From NCBI GenBank assembly GCA_003242205.1, contig QGUR01000129.1, positions 1 through 11,922 on the forward strand: 11,922 nucleotides of DNA. The letters are read 5' to 3'. Shown piece after piece: positions 1-5,542 of this stretch; the stretch's first letter is position 1; each line of letters starts with the position of its first letter. The translations under genes were made by a program, and so were the position numbers. Under the pieces are notes generated by a model, which searched no databases, was not told the DNA's origin, and saw only the letters and a program-made list of their open reading frames with translations. This DNA comes from Chloroflexota bacterium (lineage in GTDB: Bacteria > Chloroflexota > Anaerolineae > Aggregatilineales > Phototrophicaceae).

Positions 1-390
1 TTTTTTCTGGGCCGGCGTCAAGGTCTCCGGGGTCCCGCCGACTAAGCACAGGTTGACGCCTTCGCGCGCGGTCGGCACAGGCAGATAGCGCGTTGGCCGC
101 AGGTTGGCATAAGCCTGAAGTTCGCGGCGCAGCCGCACGATGGGCGAATAGTATCCTTCAACCGGATAGGAGGGGGACGCCGCCGCGCCAAACAGGACAG
201 CGCCGCATTTACGCGCGAGCTCCAGCGTTTCTTCAGGCAACGGCGTTCCACAGCGTTGAAAGACCTCCCAACCGGCTTCTGCCATGTAAATTTTGACCTG
301 CGGGAAAATACCGCGCAGCACTTCGACAGCCGCCGGGATCACTTCCTTGCCGATGCCGTCGCCTTCGATCACACAGAGGTCGAAAGACAC
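1..390 (-). CDS. Isocitrate/isopropylmalate-family dehydrogenase, homoisocitrate dehydrogenase-like (N-terminal part, cut by left edge)
   Basis: I read 130 codons from a GTG start at 390, preceded by GGAGGG (395-400) four bases upstream, to the window edge. The family oxidatively decarboxylates 2-hydroxy acids with a 3-carboxylate using NAD(P)+, in leucine, lysine (AAA pathway) or TCA metabolism. Visible motifs are IEGDGIGKEVIPA (8-20), AEAGWEVFQRCGTPLPEET (37-55), AVLFGAAASP (64-73), LRRELQAYANLRP (87-99). Compared from memory with Thermus homoisocitrate dehydrogenase, it is colinear without gaps for about 117 residues. Substrate-binding Arg88 and Arg98 are conserved; residue 85, which tunes substrate choice, is Val. 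After residue 117 the expected R-E-N-T-E block is missing in this frame but partly readable in another frame (see findings). The exact substrate cannot be decided, so no symbol is given. No convincing promoter is visible upstream. Confidence 0.85.
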   Translation of the reverse strand, partial: MSFDLCVIEGDGIGKEVIPAAVEVLRGIFPQVKIYMAEAGWEVFQRCGTPLPEETLELARKCGAVLFGAAASPSYPVEGYYSPIVRLRRELQAYANLRPTRYLPVPTAREGVNLCLVGGTPETLTPAQKK

Positions 391-683
391 GGTTCCCTCC
401 CTGTATTGTGGCAATGCGCTAAAGATTTTCGACAACAATGCAGCCGCTGGCCCGAGCGGTCGCGGATTGCCACACTTCGTAAAATCGTTTATGGCCTTTT
501 GCGAAAGGGTAATTTTAAGTAAAGAATGCTCTAGTCAGGAGGCGACGAGGTATCACTCGCTTAATGCGTATGCCCCGTTGCTTAATATTCTGTCACCTTT
601 CCCCGACTTTGTCGAGCAGTTCATCTTCTCAATTAGGTAAAAACGATATAATGCCCTGCCTGCGCGCCTGTAGGATCGCCGCT
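391..683. other. Intergenic region between the dehydrogenase and ppk1
   Basis: This 293-base stretch is richer in A+T than the genes around it and holds no credible gene on either strand. It contains the ribosome binding site of the minus-strand dehydrogenase (395-400). A perfect TATAAT lies at 647-652 on the plus strand, but the best -35 match (TTCTCA, 626-631) is only 15 bases away, so I do not call a promoter. I see no intrinsic terminator for ppk1 here. Confidence 0.5.
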
Positions 684-2813
684 TCAGAAGCGCAGACCAA
701 AGCTGTCGGTCATGCAGATTTGCTGGCTGTCGATGGGAGGCTCGCCCGGCCCCGGCTCCAACCGCCGGTAAGAGCCATCGGGCTGTAACTCCCATGCGTT
801 TACATTGTCCGCCAGACAGGTCATGAGCAGGCGATACACGTTGGCCTGCAGCCGCTCGTCGATAACCGGAAAGACGCACTCGATACGGTTATACAGATTA
901 CGCCGCATCAGGTCGGCGCTGCCCAGATACACGCGCTGATCCTGCGGCGCATTCTGAAAGTAGAAAATGCGGCTGTGTTCCAGAAAACGCCCGACGATGC
1001 TGCGTACGCGAATACGGTCGCTGATGCCGGGCAAACCGGGTCGCAGACAGCACAACCCGCGCACCAGCAGGTCAATCTCGACGCCCGCCTGCGACGCCTG
1101 ATAGAGCTTGCTGATCATGACGTCTTCTTCAAGGCTGTTGAGCTTGAAGATAATACGCGCCGGTTTGCCCTGCCGCGCCGCCGCGATTTCGCCGTCGATG
1201 AGCGCCACGAGACTCGCCAGCAGATATTCCGGAGCGATGAGCAGGCGGCGATAGCGCGTGTCGGGCGCATAAGCGGTCAGCCGGTTGAAAAGCCGCGAGG
1301 CGTCGTCGGCGATTTCCCGGTGACAGGTGAACAGCCCCAGATCGCTATACAGCCGGGCGGTGCTGGCGTTGTAGTTGCCGGTTCCCAGATGCACGTAACG
1401 CCGCACGCCGTCGCGTTCCCGCCGTACCACCAGCGCGATTTTGGCATGTGTCTTTACCGGCAGTTCTTCCACGCCGTAGGTGACGTGTACGCCCTGTTCG
1501 TCCAGCGCGCGCGCCCATTCCAGATTGTTTTCCTCATCGAATCGCGCCTTGAGTTCGACCAGCACGGCGACCTGTTTATTGTTCTCGCGCGCTTCCATCA
1601 ATGCCTGAACAACCGGCGAATTTCTGCCAACGCGATACAACGTCGCCTTAATCGCCAGCACGTTCGGGTCCCGCGCCGCCGCCAGAAAAAATGTTTCGAC
1701 CGGCCCAAACGAATCATACGGATGGTGCACCAGTACGTCGTTGCGGCGAATGGTCTCGAAGATTTCCTCCGCGTTTTCCATCCCGGGAACCGCGCGCGGC
1801 ACATACACCGGATACTTGAGATCGGGGCGATCAACCGCCATCAGTTCGAATAACGCGCTGGAGCCTAACGCGCCGTCGAGCTGGTAGACATCGCGTTCGG
1901 GATTCACCTGAAGCTGGCGGATCAACTGGTTGAGCGTGCGCTTGCTGATCGCTTCGGGCACGCTCAGGCGCACAACCGGGCCAAAACGCCGCTCGCGCAG
2001 GCCTTCCTCCACCAACTCGCTGATGTTCTGGTCGTCATCTTCCTGTTCGAATTCGTAGTCGATATCGGCGTTGCGCGTAATACGAAACGGCGCATGTTCG
2101 ACCACGCACATACCGGGGAACAGCATGTCCAGATTGTCGGCGATCACGTCTTCGAGCCACACGAACGTATTGGGTGACCGTTCTCCCGCATAGCGCGCCA
2201 GCACCTCATCGAGCGAAACCAGGCGCGGCAGGACATCGGGAACCTTCAGCCGCACGAACTCGAGATCGTCTTCATCGTCATCTCCCACGCGCCTGAGCCA
2301 CATGGCCAGATTCAGGCTGAGATTGGAAATAAAAGGAAAGGGCCGGGCGCGATCCACCGCCAGCGGCGTGAGCACCGGAAAAACTTCCTCGCAAAAGTAC
2401 GTTCGCAGCGCCTCGCGGCGTGCCTGTTCAAGCGTTGCGGTTTCGACGATACGAATGCCCGCCTCTGCAAGACCCGCGAGCACTTCACGCATGAGCGCCC
2501 GCTGCTCGATCAGCAGCTCCATCGTCCGCACGCGAATCTCGTTCAGAAGCTGCGCCGGGGTATACCCATCGGGGCGTGTCTGGATAATGCCGAGTTTCGC
2601 CTTGTTATGAAACCAGGCGACACGCACCATGAAGAACTCGTCCAGATTGTTGCTGAAAATCGCCAGAAATTTGGCGCGCTCCAGCAGCGGCAGCGTCTTG
2701 TCTCTGGCCTGCGCCAGCACCCGGCGATTGAATTCCAGCCAGCTTAGCTCGCGATTGATATAATTGTCCGGACCCAGTGCCGGTAAATCATCGGTTTCGA
2801 GCCGTGGTTTCAT
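684..2813 (-). CDS. ppk1: Polyphosphate kinase 1
   Basis: This 709-residue protein is the full length expected for PPK1, which reversibly polymerises the gamma-phosphate of ATP into inorganic polyphosphate through a phospho-histidine intermediate. The N domain begins NYINRELSWLEFNRRVL (17-33). In the catalytic C domains, VKTHAKIALVVRRE (453-466) carries His456, equivalent to the autophosphorylated His435 of E. coli, and RRYVHLGTGNYN (471-482) carries His475, the equivalent of His454; the 19-residue spacing is identical. LLVRGLCCLRPG (582-593) and VYLGSADLMRRNLYNR (628-643) are the usual C2-domain motifs. The start ATG has no clear Shine-Dalgarno sequence. A sigma70-like promoter lies about 40 bases upstream, in the gap shared with the divergent DinB gene. 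No exopolyphosphatase or PHO regulator is seen nearby. Nothing looks broken. Confidence 0.97.
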   Translation of the reverse strand: MKPRLETDDLPALGPDNYINRELSWLEFNRRVLAQARDKTLPLLERAKFLAIFSNNLDEFFMVRVAWFHNKAKLGIIQTRPDGYTPAQLLNEIRVRTMELLIEQRALMREVLAGLAEAGIRIVETATLEQARREALRTYFCEEVFPVLTPLAVDRARPFPFISNLSLNLAMWLRRVGDDDEDDLEFVRLKVPDVLPRLVSLDEVLARYAGERSPNTFVWLEDVIADNLDMLFPGMCVVEHAPFRITRNADIDYEFEQEDDDQNISELVEEGLRERRFGPVVRLSVPEAISKRTLNQLIRQLQVNPERDVYQLDGALGSSALFELMAVDRPDLKYPVYVPRAVPGMENAEEIFETIRRNDVLVHHPYDSFGPVETFFLAAARDPNVLAIKATLYRVGRNSPVVQALMEARENNKQVAVLVELKARFDEENNLEWARALDEQGVHVTYGVEELPVKTHAKIALVVRRERDGVRRYVHLGTGNYNASTARLYSDLGLFTCHREIADDASRLFNRLTAYAPDTRYRRLLIAPEYLLASLVALIDGEIAAARQGKPARIIFKLNSLEEDVMISKLYQASQAGVEIDLLVRGLCCLRPGLPGISDRIRVRSIVGRFLEHSRIFYFQNAPQDQRVYLGSADLMRRNLYNRIECVFPVIDERLQANVYRLLMTCLADNVNAWELQPDGSYRRLEPGPGEPPIDSQQICMTDSFGLRF

Positions 2814-2850
2814 GGAAATTTAAAATCTTTCAGGCAGCCCGCTGGCCTTC

Positions 2851-2879
2851 ATATTAAGACAAGCCCGTATGCCTGTAAA
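2851..2879 (-). promoter_or_regulatory. Probable sigma70-type promoter of ppk1
   Basis: On the minus strand TTTACA (2879-2874) and TAATAT (2856-2851) are separated by exactly 17 bases. The -35 matches consensus in 5 of 6 positions, the -10 in 4 of 6. A transcript starting about seven bases downstream would have a leader of roughly 30 bases before the ppk1 ATG at 2813. Called from pattern only. Confidence 0.5.
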
Positions 2880-2915
2880 GCCCACCGCAGCCGAACGCTT
2901 TTCAAAGGGAACAAC

Positions 2916-3392
2916 ATGCCAACCCATGACGAACGCGCTAGCATGATCGCCCGCATTCGCGCTTTTCCAGCCGATCTGGAAGCGGCGATTGACCGGCTCT
3001 CCGACGAACAGCTTGATTTTACGCCTGCCCCCGGTGAATGGTCGATCCGCCAGATTGTGCATCATCTGGGCGACGCTCACATGAACGGCATGGTGCGGAT
3101 GAAATGGGCGCTGACGGAAGACAACCCGACGATTAAACCCTACGATCAGGCCGGCTTCGCCACGCTGGGCGACAGCCGTGCGCCGCTGGACATGTCATTA
3201 CAGCTTCTGCGCGGGCTGCACGAACGCTGGGCAGTCTTAATGGAATCGCTCGATGAAGCGCAGTGGGCGCGGCCTCTGGTTCATCCACAGAACGGCCCGA
3301 TGACCGTCGAAACGCTCCTGCGTATCTACGCCGATCATTGCGACAACCACCTGCGTCAGATCGAGCAGAACAAGGCGGCCATGGGCGGTTAA
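2916..3392 (+). CDS. DinB/YfiT-family putative metal-dependent enzyme
   Basis: This 158-residue protein fits the DinB-like four-helix-bundle superfamily (DinB_2/YfiT type), whose members bind a divalent metal through three histidines; some are thiol-dependent S-transferases, most are uncharacterised. The typical block PAPGEWSIRQIVHHLGDAH (37-55) supplies a helix-1 histidine (His49 or His50), and the C-terminal DHCDNHLRQIEQ (140-151) supplies His141 and His145. The length is normal. AAAGGGA (2904-2910), five bases before the ATG, is a fair ribosome binding site. The gene is divergent from ppk1 and followed on the same strand by the delta-prime gene 65 bases later, but that gene seems to have its own promoter. 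The substrate cannot be inferred. Confidence 0.85.
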   Translation: MPTHDERASMIARIRAFPADLEAAIDRLSDEQLDFTPAPGEWSIRQIVHHLGDAHMNGMVRMKWALTEDNPTIKPYDQAGFATLGDSRAPLDMSLQLLRGLHERWAVLMESLDEAQWARPLVHPQNGPMTVETLLRIYADHCDNHLRQIEQNKAAMGG

Positions 3393-3421
3393 ACGGTGGG
3401 CAGGCGCAAACCAGCGCTGCC

Positions 3422-3450
3422 TTTAATCCCACCCCGGCAGCGGGTAAAAT
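3422..3450 (+). promoter_or_regulatory. Candidate promoter of the delta-prime gene (possibly leaderless)
   Basis: TTTAAT (3422-3427) and TAAAAT (3445-3450) are 17 bases apart. The -10 matches consensus in 5 of 6 positions, the -35 in 3 of 6. Only seven bases separate the -10 from the ATG at 3458, so transcription would start at or next to the start codon. This agrees with the lack of a Shine-Dalgarno sequence there. Confidence 0.4.
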
Positions 3451-3457
3451 CCGCGGC

Positions 3458-4480
3458 ATGATCGAAGAACAAACGCTGACGCATCACTGGCCCGTCTACG
3501 GGCATGACTGGGCCGTGCACCATTTACGCAAGAGCATGGCCAACCGGCGCGTTCGCCACGGTTACCTGATTATCGGGCCGGAGTCGGTCGGCAAGGAAAC
3601 GCTGGCGCGCGCATTTGCCATGGCGCTCAACTGTCAGGACCCGGACGGCGAAAAGCATCCGTGTGGAGTCTGCCGGTCGTGCGCGCTCATCCTCTCCGGC
3701 AACCATCCGGACCTGATCTATTCCGAAACCGATCCGAATACCGGCGTGCTGAAAATCGAAGAACTGCGCTCGGTGATGAACCGGCTGGCGCTCAAACCAT
3801 TTGAGGGGCGCTTTCGCATCGCCATCCTGCGAGACTTCGATCATGCCCAGCCACGCGCTCAGGACGCGCTGCTCAAGACCCTCGAAGAGCCGCCGCCACA
3901 GGCGTTGCTGATCCTGCTGTCGCAGTCGTTGGAAGCGCTGCTGCCAACGATTACCAGCCGGGCGCAGCGCTTGCATCTGCGCTCCGTCCCGGCGACGGTC
4001 ATTCGCGATGTGCTGATCGAGCATTATGGAGCAGAACCGGAACAGGCGACCCTGCTGGCGCGCCTGAGCGGCGGGCGGCTGGGCTGGGCCATCAGCGCAT
4101 TGCAGGACCCGACCCGGCTGGAACAGCGAAGCCAGGCGCTCGATCTGCTGGAGGCCTGCCTCGAACAGAACCGGAACGCACGCTTCAAACTGGCGGAAGA
4201 ACTCGCGAGGGACAAACAAACGCTCGGCGCAGTGCTCGAACTATGGCAGACCTACTGGCGCGATCTCGTCCTGCTATGCGAAGGCAGCCGGCTTGCCCCG
4301 GCCAATTATGACCGTGCCGACCGGCTGGAGCGGCTGGCGGGCCGGCTTCAGCCCGACGAGGCGCTGGCCGCGCTGCGCGCCACGAGCGACCTGCTCAAAT
4401 CGCTCAGCCTCAACATCAATGCTCGCCTTGCGCTGGAAGTGATGTTCCTCGACTATCCGGGATTGCCCGGCAGATCATGA
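3458..4480 (+). CDS. holB: DNA polymerase III delta-prime subunit
   Basis: I choose the ATG at 3458, giving 340 residues; the frame is open further upstream but there overlaps the DinB gene and does not look like protein. Delta-prime is the stator of the clamp-loader complex that loads the beta sliding clamp. The AAA+ module shows a P-loop GPESVGKET (40-48), a four-cysteine zinc module (Cys59, Cys69, Cys72, Cys75), AQDALLKTLEEPPP (134-147), and the arginine-finger region TITSRAQRLHL (164-174), where the usual S-R-C reads S-R-A. The N-terminal PVYGHDWAVHHLRKSM is typical. The C-terminal collar part is divergent, as usual in this family. The gene converges on spoVS with 84 bases between stop codons. 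DnaX could be confused with it, but the length, zinc module plus short C-terminus favour delta-prime. Confidence 0.92.
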   Translation: MIEEQTLTHHWPVYGHDWAVHHLRKSMANRRVRHGYLIIGPESVGKETLARAFAMALNCQDPDGEKHPCGVCRSCALILSGNHPDLIYSETDPNTGVLKIEELRSVMNRLALKPFEGRFRIAILRDFDHAQPRAQDALLKTLEEPPPQALLILLSQSLEALLPTITSRAQRLHLRSVPATVIRDVLIEHYGAEPEQATLLARLSGGRLGWAISALQDPTRLEQRSQALDLLEACLEQNRNARFKLAEELARDKQTLGAVLELWQTYWRDLVLLCEGSRLAPANYDRADRLERLAGRLQPDEALAALRATSDLLKSLSLNINARLALEVMFLDYPGLPGRS

Positions 4481-4489
4481 GTGAAAGCC

Positions 4490-4513
4490 AAAAACGCGCT
4501 CAGAGAGCGCGTT
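4490..4513 (-). terminator. Intrinsic terminator of spoVS
   Basis: Perfect 8-bp inverted repeat AACGCGCT / AGCGCGTT with a five-base loop. Read on the minus strand it runs into five T residues and then GG, about 50 bases past the spoVS stop. On the plus strand the stem has no T run, so it would serve the convergent delta-prime gene only weakly. Confidence 0.75.
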
Positions 4514-4564
4514 AGAACAGCCATACATTCGGACACCCGGAACGGGAAGAGACGGTACGAGGGC

Positions 4565-4912
4565 CTAGCGTGGTTCGACAGTGAAGCGAACTGCTGTGCG
4601 TTCCTGACCGTCGATATCGACTTCGGTAAAGTACGGCGTGCACACGATGTCGATGTCATCCCCGGTTAGATAGCCCCGGGCAATTGCCAGCGCCTTGACC
4701 GCCTGGTTCACTGCGCCAGCACCTATAGCCTGAACTTCTGCAAAACGGTGTTCGCGAATAACCGCCGCAATAGCGCCGGCAACCGCCGTCGAGCGAGATT
4801 TTGCAGAGACTTTGATCACGTCCGGACGCGATGGATCGGCATTCATATAGGTCTCCACGAAGTCGTCGGGTTGCGTTTCATGCCTGGGGATGTTGTTGAA
4901 TAGATCACTCAT
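4565..4912 (-). CDS. spoVS: SpoVS-family protein (stage V sporulation protein S-like)
   Basis: The core DVIKVSAKS (31-39), AVAGAIAAVIRE (43-54), EVQAIGAGAVNQAVKALAIARG (59-80) and DGQERTAVRFTVEPR (101-115) follows Bacillus SpoVS almost along its whole length. SpoVS is a small Alba-like protein needed for late sporulation steps in Bacillus; homologues occur in non-spore-formers, where the role is poorly known. The usual length is about 86 residues; this one has an acidic extension of about 30. The ATG at 4912 has no Shine-Dalgarno sequence, whereas Met23 (ATG at 4846) is preceded by GGAG (4853-4856) at a six-base spacing and would give 93 residues. The extension has normal third-position GC, so I keep the longer form but the start is open. 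The gene stands between the delta-prime gene and the candidate origin and points away from dnaA. Confidence 0.93.
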   Translation of the reverse strand: MSDLFNNIPRHETQPDDFVETYMNADPSRPDVIKVSAKSRSTAVAGAIAAVIREHRFAEVQAIGAGAVNQAVKALAIARGYLTGDDIDIVCTPYFTEVDIDGQERTAVRFTVEPR

Positions 4913-4927
4913 GTTACACCGTTCGTT

Positions 4928-4947
4928 CGATAGGTGCCGATAGGTGT
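4928..4947. repeat. Two tandem 10-bp repeats in the spoVS leader
   Basis: CGATAGGTGC (4928-4937) is followed directly by CGATAGGTGT (4938-4947). A third CGATAG core lies inverted at 4965-4970, next to the presumed transcription start. The repeats lie between the spoVS promoter and the upstream ATG, so they could be operator sites or RNA-level elements. Confidence 0.55.
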
Positions 4948-4973
4948 CGAAATAAAATCCTTAACTATCGAGG

Positions 4974-5002
4974 ATTATACACACTTTCTCGCCCGGAGTC
5001 TA
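4974..5002 (-). promoter_or_regulatory. Probable sigma70-type promoter of spoVS
   Basis: On the minus strand TAGACT (5002-4997) and a perfect TATAAT (4979-4974) are separated by 17 bases. The expected start near 4967 gives a leader of about 55 bases to the upstream ATG. The -10 hexamer is covered by a perfect DnaA box on the opposite strand. Confidence 0.65.
4975..4983 (+). promoter_or_regulatory. Perfect classical DnaA box (TTATACACA)
   Basis: TTATACACA matches the TTATNCACA consensus in all nine positions. It is the only perfect classical box I found in the spoVS-dnaA gap. It overlaps five of the six bases of the spoVS -10 element, so a bound DnaA would be expected to block RNA polymerase there. 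Confidence 0.6.
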
Positions 5003-5034
5003 TACGACGTGATTAATGTCGTTATACTGCCCGA

Positions 5035-5112
5035 ATGGTTAGAAAGGCGATACGATTCCCGCCTGTAAAGAGCGATTCTGCACGAAACGTGCAGGTTTTA
5101 TCCCAATGTTAA
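5035..5112 (+). CDS. Possible 25-residue small ORF in the origin region
   Basis: The ATG at 5035 opens 25 codons ending in TAA at 5110-5112. A TATACT hexamer (5023-5028) lies six bases before the ATG, with only a weak -35 (TATACG, 5001-5006, 16-base spacing). There is no Shine-Dalgarno sequence. The peptide resembles nothing I know, and a hairpin with a short T run (5078-5099) lies inside it. It is more likely a chance frame or a small RNA than a protein gene. Confidence 0.12.
   Translation: MVRKAIRFPPVKSDSARNVQVLSQC
5078..5099 (+). terminator. Terminator-like hairpin upstream of the 9-mer cluster
   Basis: CTGCACG (5078-5084) and CGTGCAG (5088-5094) form a perfect 7-bp stem with an AAA loop, followed by GTTTT. 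The T run is short. It could stop plus-strand transcription entering the origin region, or end a small transcript starting near 5035. Confidence 0.4.
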
Positions 5113-5284
5113 AAAAGTCGCCGTTCACAAAACTCTAAGCATTTGCTCGACCGGATATCCCAGGTTATCCCAAATCAAGGCGGGAGCTTCGCGTCGGAAG
5201 TCGTGTTTCCGGGGCGGATATCCCAGAAAAAACTCGCGCCATATATCCCAAATTGGCGCCAGAATCGGCATGCCGATATCCCAA
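5098..5284 (+). repeat. Six direct copies of a 9-mer (A/T)TATCCCA(A/G): candidate origin / DnaA-binding array
   Basis: Copies start at 5098 (TTATCCCAA), 5155 (ATATCCCAG), 5165 (TTATCCCAA), 5218 (ATATCCCAG), 5243 (ATATCCCAA) and 5276 (ATATCCCAA), all on the plus strand. Copies two and three are spaced ten bases, one helical turn. I did not see the TATCCCA core elsewhere in the window. The 9-mer resembles the DnaA box TTATCCACA but reads C-A instead of A-C at positions 7-8. With the upstream classical box, the AT-rich inverted repeat just downstream and dnaA itself next door, this is the best candidate for a replication origin. A different regulator acting on dnaA is the alternative. Confidence 0.65.
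5264..5277. repeat. Perfect 14-bp palindrome in the origin region
   Basis: ATCGGCATGCCGAT equals its own reverse complement. It touches the last copy of the 9-mer (5276-5284). A symmetric site of this size suits a dimeric DNA-binding protein. Confidence 0.5.
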
Positions 5285-5311
5285 CCTTAAAAAGTCAAAT
5301 CTTTTAAGGTT
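5283..5311. repeat. AT-rich inverted repeat, candidate unwinding or operator element
   Basis: AACCTTAAAA (5283-5292) and TTTTAAGGTT (5302-5311) are perfect 10-bp arms around a nine-base AT-rich spacer. The repeat lies between the sixth 9-mer and the dnaA promoter. It is among the most AT-rich short stretches of the gap, so it could be the DNA-unwinding element, or an operator for dnaA. Confidence 0.5.
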
Positions 5312-5328
5312 ATGAGCGCCGGATTCGG

Positions 5329-5357
5329 TTGAGTCCTTTCCGGGGGCGCTATATACT
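5329..5357 (+). promoter_or_regulatory. Probable sigma70-type promoter of dnaA
   Basis: TTGAGT (5329-5334) and TATACT (5352-5357) are 17 bases apart, matching consensus in 4 and 5 of 6 positions. A start near 5364 gives an unusually long leader of about 180 bases before dnaA. Confidence 0.65.
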
Positions 5358-5404
5358 CATAGACAGACACAGACATCAAGCGGCAGCACCGCCCCAGTAC
5401 CCAA

Positions 5405-5527
5405 CCAGAGGCCACCACCCTCTGGGCACAACACAAACGACTTCAGTGTCATACATTGTCGGTCACCAGGGAAACGGTCCCTGGGTGAGTAGTCATTGCT
5501 TTCTTTCGCCGGAAGGTCTTGGACCTT
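5405..5527 (+). promoter_or_regulatory. Structured dnaA leader with three hairpins
   Basis: Three stem-loops lie in the presumed dnaA leader. The first pairs CCAGAGG (5405-5411) with CCTCTGG (5419-5425). The second pairs CCAGGGA (5466-5472) with TCCCTGG (5478-5484), extended by three pairs beyond a bulged G (5463-5488). The third pairs AAGGTC (5513-5518) with GACCTT (5522-5527) around a three-base loop. None is followed by a T run, so they are not terminators. The last ends 15 bases before the dnaA ATG, and no standard Shine-Dalgarno sequence is seen, so translational control is possible. Confidence 0.45.
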
Positions 5528-5542
5528 TAAGCCATTGGATGA

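Noticed and set aside
647..652. Perfect TATAAT on the plus strand, pointing antisense into ppk1
   Set aside because: The best -35 match is only 15 bases away and no gene or RNA follows; TATAAT alone is not enough.
975..1853. Open frame of 292 codons on the plus strand inside ppk1
   Set aside because: It lies entirely opposite a full-length, motif-complete polyphosphate kinase and its product resembles nothing.
3524..4219. Open frame of 231 codons on the minus strand inside the delta-prime gene
   Set aside because: Antisense to conserved P-loop and zinc-module codons; Gln/Arg-rich product without motifs.
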